A DNA stretch of 64,000 nucleotides from Gigaspora margarita (taxonomy: Eukaryota; Glomeromycota; Glomeromycetes; Diversisporales; Gigasporaceae), in NCBI GenBank assembly GCA_009809945.1, contig WTPW01001155.1:42769-106768 (forward strand), in the 5' to 3' direction. A program made the position numbers and the translations under genes. Below the pieces are notes generated by a model that was given only the letters and a program-made list of their open reading frames with translations, was not told the origin of the DNA and did not search any database. Position 1 is the first letter of the stretch. The number at the start of each line of letters is the position of its first letter. Shown here piece after piece: positions 11,473 to 22,220 of this stretch.

Positions 11473-11754
11473 AGGATCCCGGACATCTCTTATAGGTCAT
11501 AACTAGATTTTGGCCAATTTTGATCTAATTTGCTAAAAATAACAAAATTTATTTACTTTAATAACTTCTAATCCAGTAATCAGAATTGAATTAACTTTTT
11601 TTTGTTAGATGCGCCTCACTAAGAACTTCATTTAAAAAAAAGTTCATTCAAATTGGACAATATAATTGCCAAAAACTGTTTTTTGCTTCTCAAATTTTAG
11701 ATTTTTTGCTAAAAAATTTCAAGTATGACCTCTATACTAGATGTCCAGGGTCCT
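11473..11754. mobile_element. AGGACCC-family MITE, copy 2
   Basis: A 282-bp relative of 11056-11350. Flanks are GATGGCAC (11465-11472) and GATGGCAT (11755-11762), seven of eight bases equal. Only 114 bp separate it from copy 1. Confidence 0.85.
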
Positions 11755-11885
11755 GATGGCATCTATTATTTAGAGATAGAGTTTATTGACTGTCTGCTAA
11801 TAGTCTCAGAGTTTATTACTCACTACAGAAAAGCAGCACTTGTTATTTAGAAGTAGAGTTCATAGACTACCTGCTGACAAGATTA

Positions 11886-12035
11886 GGGGAGTGACAAAAA
11901 TCAGGTAATTTTTTAGAGAGGAAGGAGGAAAAAAAGTTGAATTTACATATAAGAACCTGACTATATATATATTAAAAAAGAGGGAGGGGGATAGACCTCT
12001 AATAAAAAATAATCAGGTGATTAATAACATGGCCC
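11886..12035 (+). mobile_element. PIF/Harbinger-like MITE, TTA TSD
   Basis: GGGGAGTGACAAAAATCAGG at the left and AATCAGGTGATTAATAACAT before a terminal GGCCC. TTA flanks it at 11883-11885 and 12036-12038. It lies in a sequence rich in TAGAGTTTAT phrases also seen at 15840-15990. Confidence 0.8.
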
Positions 12036-13087
12036 TTAGAGTTTATCATTTACTGAAAAGATAGGGCATATATTTGGTGACCAAAAAAAAAGTAGAAGTA
12101 TATATTTATTTCTTGAAAAAAAAGCACTCTCTTTTACAACCTGCAAGTAAACCCCAAGCCTCCTTTGGACTTTTCGAAATTTCAAAAAAGTGGGCATTTT
12201 GGTTTACTTCCTTCAAAAGATTAGCAGTATTTACTCCTTTCAAATTGGGGCTACGCTTATCTAATTTGAATTGGCATTACAAATGAAGCATTTGGCTGTA
12301 GTATTAATAGTAAATGATATATCAGAGGTGTCTTGGATAGATATAAAAATTTTATGTAAACCTAAATTAGCATTTTTCATTTTTTGTTTTCTTTTTACAT
12401 TTTTTGTTTTATTACATATAATATCTTTGTAGTGGTATCACATAGTATTATATAATTTAAATAGTATAAATAATTAGTTCTGTAATTATCAAGATTAGTT
12501 TTTTTTCTTTGTTTTTCATCTTGTTTCTTTTTTTCTTGTATCATAATTAGGCTTTCATATAGGTTGAGTAGTTTTTACTCTTTTTTACTTCCTTTTATTT
12601 TTTTATTGAATTTGGTTTTCTTGTTGGTAAACAGATGGAATCATTTCACCAAAGAAGTAAGGTAAGAAGGATTTAAAAAAAGAAGCAATCTTTATAAGGT
12701 TTAGTAACAAACCAACAGTAATTTGTAGTATCTCACAGTGAGCTATGGGCCCATATATGAGTGAAAATGTTACTAGACAGATCGCATCTAGCAGACTTTA
12801 AATAGCGTAAGTGAGTCTTTATTAAAAAAAAGAAGGGTTTTTATTGATAGCCAAGAAGTAAGAGTGATGTAGGATGCCTACTATTTTCTTATAATAAAGG
12901 CAGGATTGCTAGTTAAAAAAAAAATAATTTAAAAAAACATATAATCATATATTTTTTAAAAAATCAATTTATTAATTATTAAAACTTGAGCAAGTTTTTG
13001 AACAATTTTGAATATTTGAGTATTTTGGATATAAACAAGACCAAAAAGGCTTAAACAATCAAAGCATATATCATTAAGTACAACTAA
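12036..13087. other. Intergenic, no gene recognised
   Basis: AT-rich sequence with T-rich runs. A 70-codon ORF at 12074-12286 shows no domain, splice context or repeat conservation and is treated as chance. Confidence 0.4.
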
Positions 13088-13241
13088 AGGGAGTGACAAA
13101 AATCAGGTAATTTTTTAGAAGAAAAGGATTAAAAAAAGTTGAAATTGTATATAAGAAACCTGATCAAATACTGTATATATTAAGAAAAGAGAAGGGAAAA
13201 AACCTCTAATAAAAAATAATTAGTTAATTAATGAAATTTTT
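13088..13241 (+). mobile_element. Degenerate Harbinger-like MITE
   Basis: Starts AGGGAGTGACAAAAATCAGG and keeps AATAATTAGTTAATTAATGA near its 3' end, but the last bases have decayed. TAA lies at 13085-13087 and 13242-13244. It is the most diverged of the four copies. Confidence 0.55.
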
Positions 13242-13244
13242 TAA

Positions 13245-16200
13245 CTATATATATAACTTTTGGTTGTTTATTTGTAGCTATTAGTAGTAATATACTGTAT
13301 ATAGACAATTGTAAACAATAATTTAAACAATTTTAAACAATCTTGAACAATTAAATAAATAACATAATTAAAATTTTATTAATATAAATTTTTTTTTTAC
13401 TTTACAACCGTGTACTACTTTTATTGGACAATTTATATAAAGTAAATATATAAATTTATGTTTTAATGATAATACAAGCTATTACCTGATAACTTTACTA
13501 ATATCCAGATATAGTTGTTGTACTGATGTTTGTTAGTTCCTAGACCAGTATTGTATGTTTTGGCTATCCATAGCCTTTTTTGGCTTGTCTATGTCCAAAA
13601 TTGTCCAAACGTCCAAGATTGTCCAAAGCTTGTTTAGGCTTTAATAATTAATAAATCTATCTAAAAAATATATAAATATATATTTTTTTAGGTGCTGAAC
13701 ACATTCCAGTTAAAATTAAAATAGGTTATCTTAATAAAATTTTAAGTAATTTTACTTTATTTAATTGTTCAAAATTGTCCAAAATTGTTCAAATCATTGT
13801 CCAAAGCTGTCCTGTGACAACACTGCCCTAGACCCTACAAGTATCACCCCAAGTATTTCTTAAAGAATGACTCCAGGTCTTAGCTACTTTACTTCAAAAT
13901 CAATTCCTTCTAAAAACTTCCTTTATCTTTGAGCTTCTTATATAGAAAAATAAAAAAATGAAAAAAATTAAATAGAGGCAAAACTAAACTATCTAAATAA
14001 TGAAACTAAAATACAAAAAACTAAAATTACAACTAACAAAAAAAAAAGATTAAATGAAACCAAAAACAAAGCAAAAAAAGAAAAAAAGATAAAAATGCTA
14101 ATTTGTCTGCACATGATAATAAAAATTATATAGCACTATATAGATAGTCTATCTAGTAACTTGACCCGGTTGGTCTATAATCAGATAACCAAACCCTACT
14201 GAAAGAAATCTAGTTAACCCATTGAATAAAATGCTTAATTGGTTAATCCAATATAATCAGTTGATAGTTAGGTATGCAGTTAATCTGATATAATTGGGTA
14301 TACGGTTAACTGATTACAAAAATTGTTGTATATATAACAAAGTTTGCATGATAAAGGTACAGGTGCAGGGAATTAAATAATACACTTTTGCTAAAATTAT
14401 TTTTTAATATAACTTACTAAACATTTGCTCAAATTATTTATAAACCTTTGCCCAAATTACTTACTGAACCTTCATTTAAATTAATTACTAAGCCTTGCTT
14501 AAATTACTTATTAAATCTTGCTTAAATTGTTTTTTTTATATATCTTGCTAAAATTACTTAATAAAACTTTATTCATATTATTTATATAGCTTACTAGTCT
14601 TTGCTCAAATTACTTACTAAACTTTTGCTCAAATTGTTTACTAAACCTTTGCTCAATTATTAATTAAACATTTGCTCAAATTATTCTTTTATATAACTTA
14701 CTAAACCTTTGCTTAAATTATTTTTTTATATTATTTACTAAACCTTTGCTTAAATTATTTTTTATATAACTTATTAAACTTTCATTTAAATTATTTTTTT
14801 AAACTTTCGCTTAGATTTTTTTTATATAGCTTAACAAATACTACTTAAGTTATATATTAATATGCCTCTAAAGAAAATTTTTAATCAAACAATTATCAAT
14901 ATTGTAATAAATCTTAAAAACTTCAGGGGTTTTCTTTTTCTCTTTCTTATTTTTTTGGCTGGGTTCTGTCTGGTTGTAGTCTATTCACAATACTTCTTTC
15001 TGGCTATCTATTATAATTAAGCAAAAGAACAAAAACTTGAAAAAAATTATTAGATTTAATTGTTTTTTATGTATAGTAAGATATCAATTCAGTTCTATAG
15101 CTTGTATTAATTCCAATAGTTTGTTAATTTAAAGAATAAAATAATATTAAAAGCAGTATCAATTATGCAACATTAAAATAATTTATAATTTTTTAAATTA
15201 TGTTCTGGTTGACCTAGCTAAGCCAAATAACTTGAGTTGACTAATTTAATAATTAAAAATTCTAATCTGGTTAATTGATAATTCAGATTAACCCAATTAA
15301 CCAATTAGAAATTTTGCTCAGTTGTTAGATAACTCGAGTTAACTGAGTAAACTAAAATAATTCTGGTTAACCCGATTAGAATTGGATAAACCAGCTCAGG
15401 TAACCGATTGTTGATTTTGTTCTCAGTTCAAAACACTAAGTCTATTAAAATATTATATATACATAAAAAAAGATACATTTACAACTAAAAGTCCATGTAA
15501 AAAATTTTTTTACATGTTCTTTAAATCTCTAATATATTATTTTTTGTTTATCCAAATAAATTTGAAAGTACTTGTAACTGCACCAGTCCTGTTTGGATAT
15601 GTATTTCCAATTTAAAAAGAGTAAACACTGCTGATTTTTTGAAAAGAATAAGCTAAAATGCTTACTTTTTGGTAAAAATTTCGAAAAAACCACAGGGCAG
15701 AAAAAAAAGAGTTACAAAAAGAAAAAAAGTTGGTAGGAGTTATGCTAGATATAATAATATATCTCAAAACTAGACCTTAGGAATTGTTCTACCTGCTATT
15801 TCTTCAATAGTGCCAAAGGCTGTCTTTGTTTTATAGTAAGTAATAAACTCTAAGCTTGTTAGCAGATAGTCTATAAGCTTTATTTTTAAATGACAAGTGC
15901 CATTCCTGTGGTAAGTAATAAACTCTAAACTTGTCAACAGGTAGTTTATGAACTTACCCCTAAATGACAAGTGCCAATTTATAGACCTTAATAACAACTT
16001 TTGCATAAAGTTAGTTTACTATTTTACATGTAAGATATAGAATTTTCGTAGATTAGCCTTCTTGAAATTTTGGTACAGTTTATTATTAGAAAGAGTTCTA
16101 TAAACTTGGTTGTCTATTTAATATAATTTATTTTAATTTTAACTAAAATGTATTTAGTACCTAAAAAATATATTTTTTAAATAAATTTATAAATTATTAA

Positions 16201-16360
16201 GGATAAAGTATTAGTAAAGTATATATAAATTAATTTTTATATAATCTATATAGTATTAACAACTCTCTTTAAATACATATTGCTAGAGCTAGTACTTTGA
16301 TATGCATTTAAAGACAATATGCATTTAAAGAAAAATTAAAATTATTAAAATTTAATTTTT
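13245..16360. other. Intergenic repeats, no gene recognised
   Basis: 13560-13830 repeats GTCCAAAATTGTCCAAA phrases. 14395-14845 is a tandem array, listed separately. 14155-14310 and 15195-15420 are built of TTAACC/GGTTAA phrases (for example AACCCAATTAACCAATT) that can pair within the block. A 78-codon minus-strand ORF at 15770-16006 consists of two repeats of TAATAAACTCTAARCTTGT and is not a gene. Confidence 0.45.
14395..14845. repeat. Degenerate tandem repeat, ~30-40-bp unit
   Basis: About a dozen imperfect copies of TTACTAAACCTTTGCTCAAATTA, with unit length varying through insertion of TTTTTATATAAC. It is strand-asymmetric and non-coding. Confidence 0.7.
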
Positions 16361-16361
16361 T

Positions 16362-17028
16362 TCACTTTATAACCTAGTGCTACTTTATTAGATATTTAAG
16401 TACAAGTACAGATAGGGATCTAACTATTTACGTAGGCAACTATTTGGCATTCTATCAATGCCCAGGCAGGATTGTTGCACTGAGCTTTATTCCTCCTAGC
16501 AAGTCCTGTCGACAACACTCCGGTCGGCCATCTGTTGGTACAGATCACAGTCCAGACATGCTGCTATGAGTAGAGCTGCAGACATTAGAATATCAATGAA
16601 CATATACTATGATATTTGACGTGATGTATATGACGTAATGTTTAACATAATTATATATAACTTTTATATAACATGAAGAGTGATGTACTACCTTGAACCT
16701 TCTAAATATCTGCAGCTCTAGCTATGAGTTCTTGAAGTATCTTTTTAGACTTCAGCCTTTTTGTATGTCTCATGACTTTGGTTATTCAAATCAGTGATTC
16801 TGACTCAAATATGATCCTGGAGTTTTGATCATGACTACTGCAGCGCCGCATCAGGAAGGTCTGTCGATTGACATCCCAGGTCTCTGTCTTCTTATAGTGT
16901 TTCAGTTCTTTTTTCTTATTTGGTAGGACCTATTTCATAGATTTTTGGTTTTTGCCACCATCATAAATTGAACTGGCAACCTTCTGATTTATATTCTTGG
17001 AGCATAACCGCTATGCTATCAACCCAAA
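16362..17028 (-). mobile_element. tRNA-derived SINE, second head type
   Basis: On the minus strand it begins GGGTTGATAGCATAGCGGTT (an A-box match within TAGCATAGCGG), then has a B box GGTTGCCAGTTCAATTTA. It ends at a T run on the plus strand near 16355, i.e. a poly-A tail. ATTAAAATTT occurs on both sides (about 16338 and 17030). A second copy of this head is at 31826-32110 on the plus strand. Confidence 0.65.
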
Positions 17029-17110
17029 GAACATTAAAATTTTATTAAAATAATTAGTTTTATATTATTAAATAACAGATAATAAAAGTGCTAATATTTA
17101 TTAGATAATA

Positions 17111-17411
17111 CAGTTAGATCTCTATAAATACAACTTCCATAAATGCAATACTTCTCTAAATGCATGTTTTTGTCTTGTCTGTAAGAAATTATTAGTGATA
17201 AATGCAAGTTCTTCCAAATAATTTTCTATATCATGCTACCTCTCTAAATGCATGTAGCCAATCAAATGTTAGTATTTAAGATAGGTTATACAGTTTTTAG
17301 TAGAAGTTATACAAACTTGATGATCTAATCTTTAAAGCTACAATTAATTGCTCTCCCTAAATGCATGTTGTAGGCTTGTCTGTACACATTGCATTTATGG
17401 AGATTTGACTG
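17111..17411. mobile_element. Tc1/mariner (pogo)-like MITE, TA TSD
   Basis: A 301-bp element with inverted ends CAGTTAGATCTCTATAAATA and (complement) CAGTCAAATCTCCATAAATG, flanked by TA at 17109-17110 and 17412-17413. The CAGTNNAANCTCTATAAAT end resembles pogo/Tigger-type TIRs. A decayed copy lies at 49914-50580. Confidence 0.75.
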
Positions 17412-17413
17412 TA

Positions 17414-17910
17414 TTTTAGGAAGTGGGGTCAAGCCAAATCCTATCTTATATAAAAAATTTTAGCCAACCAAATTTAACTAAATATATTATCTGGGATGAG
17501 GGTTATGCCTCTATAGTAAATAAATATTAGATAATAAATGTTAGTGCTTTAATAAAATTTTTAAAAATTAATAATTTTTGATTTACTAATCCAATTTAGA
17601 TAATTTAATACCAAAATAATCCTCTCAATAAAACAATTGTAACAAATCTAAATCATCCAAATCTGATTATATAATTACAAGATCCTTAGAGTTTTGTATT
17701 ATAATTACTATATAGTAAATATAATACAAAACTCTAATGATCTTGTGATCACATGATCATATTTGGATGATTTTAGATTCATTAGAAATGTTTTAATAAG
17801 AGAATCATTTTGATAATTTATTAATTTTAAAATTTTATAGATTAGTAATTCAAAATTGATTTAATTGATAGTTCGCCATTAATCAGAGATTGATCATAGT
17901 GTAACATGAT
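17414..17910. other. Intergenic, short palindrome
   Basis: 17560-17880 contains an inverted pair (AATCCTCTCAATAAAACAAT against AATAAGAGAATCATTTTGAT) around TATTATAATTACTATATAGT. No gene is seen. Confidence 0.4.
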
Positions 17911-18340
17911 GCAAATCACATAAGAAAATTACTATAGACGGAATGTGGCGTGCATACATATAAAAGTTTTTTTTCTTACTAAGTTAACGGCACATGTCCA
18001 CTAATTGAAAGTTTGTAGAGCTCGTCGAAACACATCTAACGGTAGTTAGAACATCCAAATCGGCCCAGTGGATGGCGAGATATCATTGAAAAACAATTGG
18101 ACGATTATATAAAATCACTGTGTAAACCGAACATAGAGATTTTATCTAGTCGTCCAATAGTTTTTCAACGATATCTCAACATCCACTGGGCCGATTTGGA
18201 TGATTTAACCACTGTTAGATGCGTCTCAACGAGCTCACAACTTTCAATTAGTGGACATGTGTCGTTAACTTAGTAAGAAAAAACTTTTAAATGTATGCAC
18301 GCCACATTCTGTCTATAATGATTTTCATATGGGATTTGAT
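17911..18340. repeat. Fold-back element, ~205-bp arms
   Basis: The arms mirror each other almost base for base. GAATGTGGCGTGCATACAT in the left arm is matched by ATGTATGCACGCCACATTC in the right. ATCGGCCCAGTGGATG is matched by CATCCACTGGGCCGAT. The loop near 18125 is only about 20 bp. It is more GC-rich than the flanks. No clear TSD was found. Confidence 0.8.
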
Positions 18341-19308
18341 TAAAAAAGTATTCTGGCTAAAATGTTTTTTATTAATATAGTTACAGTTTGGCTAAATAAG
18401 TTTTTTAAATTATTATTTGATTAAAAGTTTTAACAATTCAAAGTTTATATTGTATATAAATAAAAATATGGCCAATATAGTATTAACAAAAAAATTATTT
18501 AGTTTTATATAACTTTATCCAATTATATTGCAGGGTTTGTGTAACATAAAATCATATCCAATCATATTGCTTATTTTCGTGTAACAGATTGAAATTTGTC
18601 AAATTTTATTTATGGAACTTGCTGTTCTATAAAATAAGAGGCTTTTTAGTAGAACTTTATAAATTTTATGATTATCACAAAATTTTGTAAATTTGTGACA
18701 TATAGGCGAAAATCTCCAATTTCAGCGACTATTTAGCGTGTGATAAGGTTAAATAAAATTTGAGCCAATCATTTATATAATATTGTATGATCATTGAGAA
18801 TTAAAGTGATTATTTGATCAGAATTATAAGCCTGATTATGAATTGCTTATAAGAATTTTTTGTATATATATAACCTGGTTGCTTATAAATTTTTGTACCT
18901 GATTATCATGATACTGTATCAGCTAATTTTTAATAATCACAGTATTTTAACTGGATATTTTCATCCATATGATATTTTGTGAATTACCAAATGTCATTGT
19001 CCCTGCCCATATGCCGGCATGGGCACTTACAGAACCCTACAGTCAATATATTTATGACGTCCACCCTAAAGTCTTGCATGATGTACATACCATATCTCCA
19101 GTCGGTAAAGTTAATTGTATAAAAAAATAAATGAACAAGGTGCCCTGATACTTTGTTATTATAATTTTGACAATTCCTAGATTTGGGCAACTTTATTATA
19201 TAAAATAGCTATCATGAATTCATAATGCAATCAGTGTGCTCTATAATATTAAATTAATCAATACTATGTAACTTTAATTGTCACTATTTTTTTAATTTTT
19301 ATGCAGTT
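18341..19308. other. Intergenic, no gene recognised
   Basis: AT-rich. A 68-codon minus-strand ORF (18984-19190) has no recognisable motif. The downstream part may be the 3' flank of the Uma2-like pseudogene. Confidence 0.4.
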
Positions 19309-20169
19309 TCATATGTGCATGTTATTTTCATAATGTTTCATAAAAAAAAAGACGTTCAGTAAAGGTTTCATCACACTCAGGACAGTTTATTTCTAACTCG
19401 TTTTCGCTTTTTGATGTTTCTGAGGGTGTCTATAGTAAAAAAAAAATATATGAATCTAATGTATAAGTGATAAAAAACAAATATGACATACAGAACCTGC
19501 GAAAGAACATCATTAACCATCTCTATATCTAGCGTGAAATTTGGTAAAATATTTTCTCCGTTGACATCTTTTCATCCATGTTCTTGACGGTGATATCCCC
19601 TTTTGTATGTATAAATTCGTTTATTTTTGTGGGTCAATCAACCAACAAAGTTGAACTGATGTTCTTCCGCCAAATATTCATTTTTTATTTTTTCATCTAG
19701 ATACACAAATTTTGAATTATTTATATCATTCCCGATGTCTCCAATTTCTATAACGAATATGGGAGTAAATGAATCTCCTTTGAAAGTTCACTTTTGTTGA
19801 GGATTCAAATTACGGTCTATATTTTTTGGTGTATGCGATATCTGGGGCTCTAATCGACCTATTGCCTCTGATGTAGAAATTGAATTCGCCTTGTGAACAG
19901 GTACCACCTCCACCATCCCGACTACTAAGAATCCAATTTCTAAGTTGTCCTGAGATTTCGAAAACAACTTTTTCGCTACAGTATGGTGTTTGTGGTATGG
20001 CTATTAGATATCCTTTCTCATCAAGTTCAAAGAGATTTACGGGTTCTCCATCAACTATCAACATACGTGTTTTTAGCTGTTCGTTAATGTATTCAAACTC
20101 TTTAAGAGTGTAGGAACGATTAAAATCTAAATTGTCTAGATCTATTTTATGCTTATGGACTTGTAACAT
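19309..20169 (-). pseudogene. Uma2/DUF820-type endonuclease with C2H2 finger, broken
   Basis: The N-terminal part is read from the ATG at 20169. It has the Uma2 PD-(D/E)XK-like sequence RSIRAPDIAYT, but a one-base shift follows near 19815. The next frame continues as NIDRNLNPQQK, then TFKGDSFTPIFVIEIGD and KFVYLDEKIKNEYLAEE. That frame contains three TGA codons (19788-19790, 19638-19640, 19572-19574), each where relatives carry Trp (QQK-W-TF, G-W-L, HG-W-KDV). A TGG Trp is kept upstream (RNWILSS). A plausible intron precedes the tail CPECDETFTERLFF; after a shift in a T run, MKHYENNMH completes a C2H2 finger. Uma2 proteins are abundant in cyanobacteria, so bacterial ancestry is inferred. Activity is unlikely under the standard code. 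Confidence 0.75.
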
Positions 20170-20410
20170 GTTTGAATGTCCAAAAAAAACAAAATTAGGG
20201 AGCAATTTATGTGACTGGATAATCATATTACACAAGATCTTACTATTTATTAAGTATTTCGAAATATTTCAGGAATAGGATACCACGATTGATGCCAAAG
20301 CAGCCGATACAGTTGATGCAAGCGATCATCAGGAGACGGGAAGCAACTAAAAAATAATGCTAGAGGTAAGAAAGAGGCTATAGGATATTTGTATTCTAAT
20401 AAAGTCATTT

Positions 20411-21603
20411 AATGTTGCGGGCGAAACCCAAATATTTCGCCAAATCCGAATCCGAAATTCGGGCGATACTAGTTTCGCCCAACATGCAAATTTCTGAAAT
20501 TTCTGACAAAATCCGTAATTGCCCATATTATAGACAGTCCGAAATTGTCCGAGGCTATGATTGGCATGTTTAAAAATGTGATCCAACCGTGTAAAATTTT
20601 TTTTGGTCCATACTTCTGTAATTGATATGTTGATTAGACAATCGCATATGCAGGCAGCTTCGCTGCCCAGTTTCAACTACTGTTAAACTTTCCAAAACTG
20701 ATATGCATGGTTGACAGATTTTGTGAGAGTTCATCAGATTTGATAACATAAATGATTAGATTCATATAGTAAACCGATCCTGTCAAATCTAATAAAAAAT
20801 TAATGCATCATGTTTGCTTTTGCTATATGAATCTAATAGCTTATAAGTTTTCAAATATAACTCTCAATACCAACAAAATCTGTCCACCATGCGTATCAAT
20901 TTTTGGGATTTATAGCTGATTTGAAAATTAGTGGGACACTTGCAAATTTTGCTTGATTCCCGAAACCTTTCGGATTCATCTTATGAATCATCTAACTCTT
21001 TAGAAACTGCGTCACTGTCTTCGGAACTTCGATCCGAAAATAGTGATGAGATTTCCGAAAAGTTAGAAGATTTGTAAGATGAATCTGTAATCAAGCAAAT
21101 TTTTCTAGTGTCCCACTAATTTTCAAATCAGCTGTAACAGTATTCAAATTCGTGAATATTTCATATGTATGTGTAAAAGTCGTTAATTTATCAGTGCACT
21201 TAGAATATGTATAAATAATTAGGATCACAATGAATCCATTAAAGAATTGAACGTTTCATTAAAAGATACATACTATTAAACTTGCCAAAACTGATATGCA
21301 TGGTGAAAAGTTTTTGAGATTTGAAAACCTTATGGACTATTATATTCGTGGATTAAATTTTTATTAGATCTGACAGGTTATTGACCTTGACAGGATCGGT
21401 TTTGGAAATTCAATAGTATTTGAAATATGCTTTTCAAATTGACATAAATATTATTATAGGTTTATTTTGGATAATATCATCGGATTTTATCGGTTATATC
21501 GGATTTTTGTCTTGATTTCGGAATTTGGAATTTTTATTTCGGATCACCTTATTAAATCCGAAATATTTCGGAAACGAAAAAACAATTTCGCCCGCAAAAC
21601 ATT
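20411..21603. mobile_element. Element with GCGGGCGAAA inverted ends
   Basis: Left AATGTTGCGGGCGAAACCCA and right (complement) AATGTTTTGCGGGCGAAATT, with AAAGTCAT/AAAGTCTA nearby as an imperfect TSD. The interior has further inverted pairs: AGTGGGACACTTGCAAATTT (20931) against the complement near 21090-21120, and repeats of TAAACTTKCCAAAACTGATATGCATGG at about 20685 and 21280. Many CCGAAA/TTTCGG motifs occur. Two ORFs inside show no known domain. The class is uncertain. Confidence 0.6.
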
Positions 21604-22220
21604 AAAGTCTATAATTCCGGCAGTAAATATGATCCAAGCAATACAAATAGCACAGCAAAGGAAATCATTTTAGACATTTTTGCAATCTTAGGATTAGTGA
21701 TCATTGTAATTATAAACTGTCTGATCGAAAAGCATATCAAATGAAAATTTCAACAAATTTTATTACTGTACACGAGATAATTCATAATTTTTTTACTATT
21801 CATTAAACCGTCCTGTTTAACGGGCAAATTTGCCTGTTGAAATAATTAGACGAAGTAGAATATAAATCGGTCTTAATAGATGAAAAATAAACTGATAAGA
21901 CCCTAGCGTCACCAACCTAAAAATTTTCGTCGTTAGATTAAAGTTAGGTTTTACTATTATGTTAGGGTTAGAAGATACCTTTCTATTATCAAAAATTCGC
22001 AAAAGGTTGAGTTATGGAGAACTTATTTAAAGTGATAAATGTCTTTGACTTGTATCGATCCAAATTTCGCGGCCAAATTTCGCGTTCACTTATTGTTAAA
22101 TCACGTGCGTTTCGAAATTATGTATTAGCCAATCAAATTACGATTTTTAAACAAAATTGATTTCCTTACCATTCATTACTGCATTACAAACATCTTTCTT
22201 CACGTTATAATTTTGTAAAG
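21604..22220. other. Intergenic and 5' flank of the PRP46 gene
   Basis: No other gene. 22060-22200 is the likely promoter and leader, with AAATTTCGCGGCCAAATTTCGCG at 22060-22085 as the only GC-rich feature. No convincing TATA box was chosen. Confidence 0.4.
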
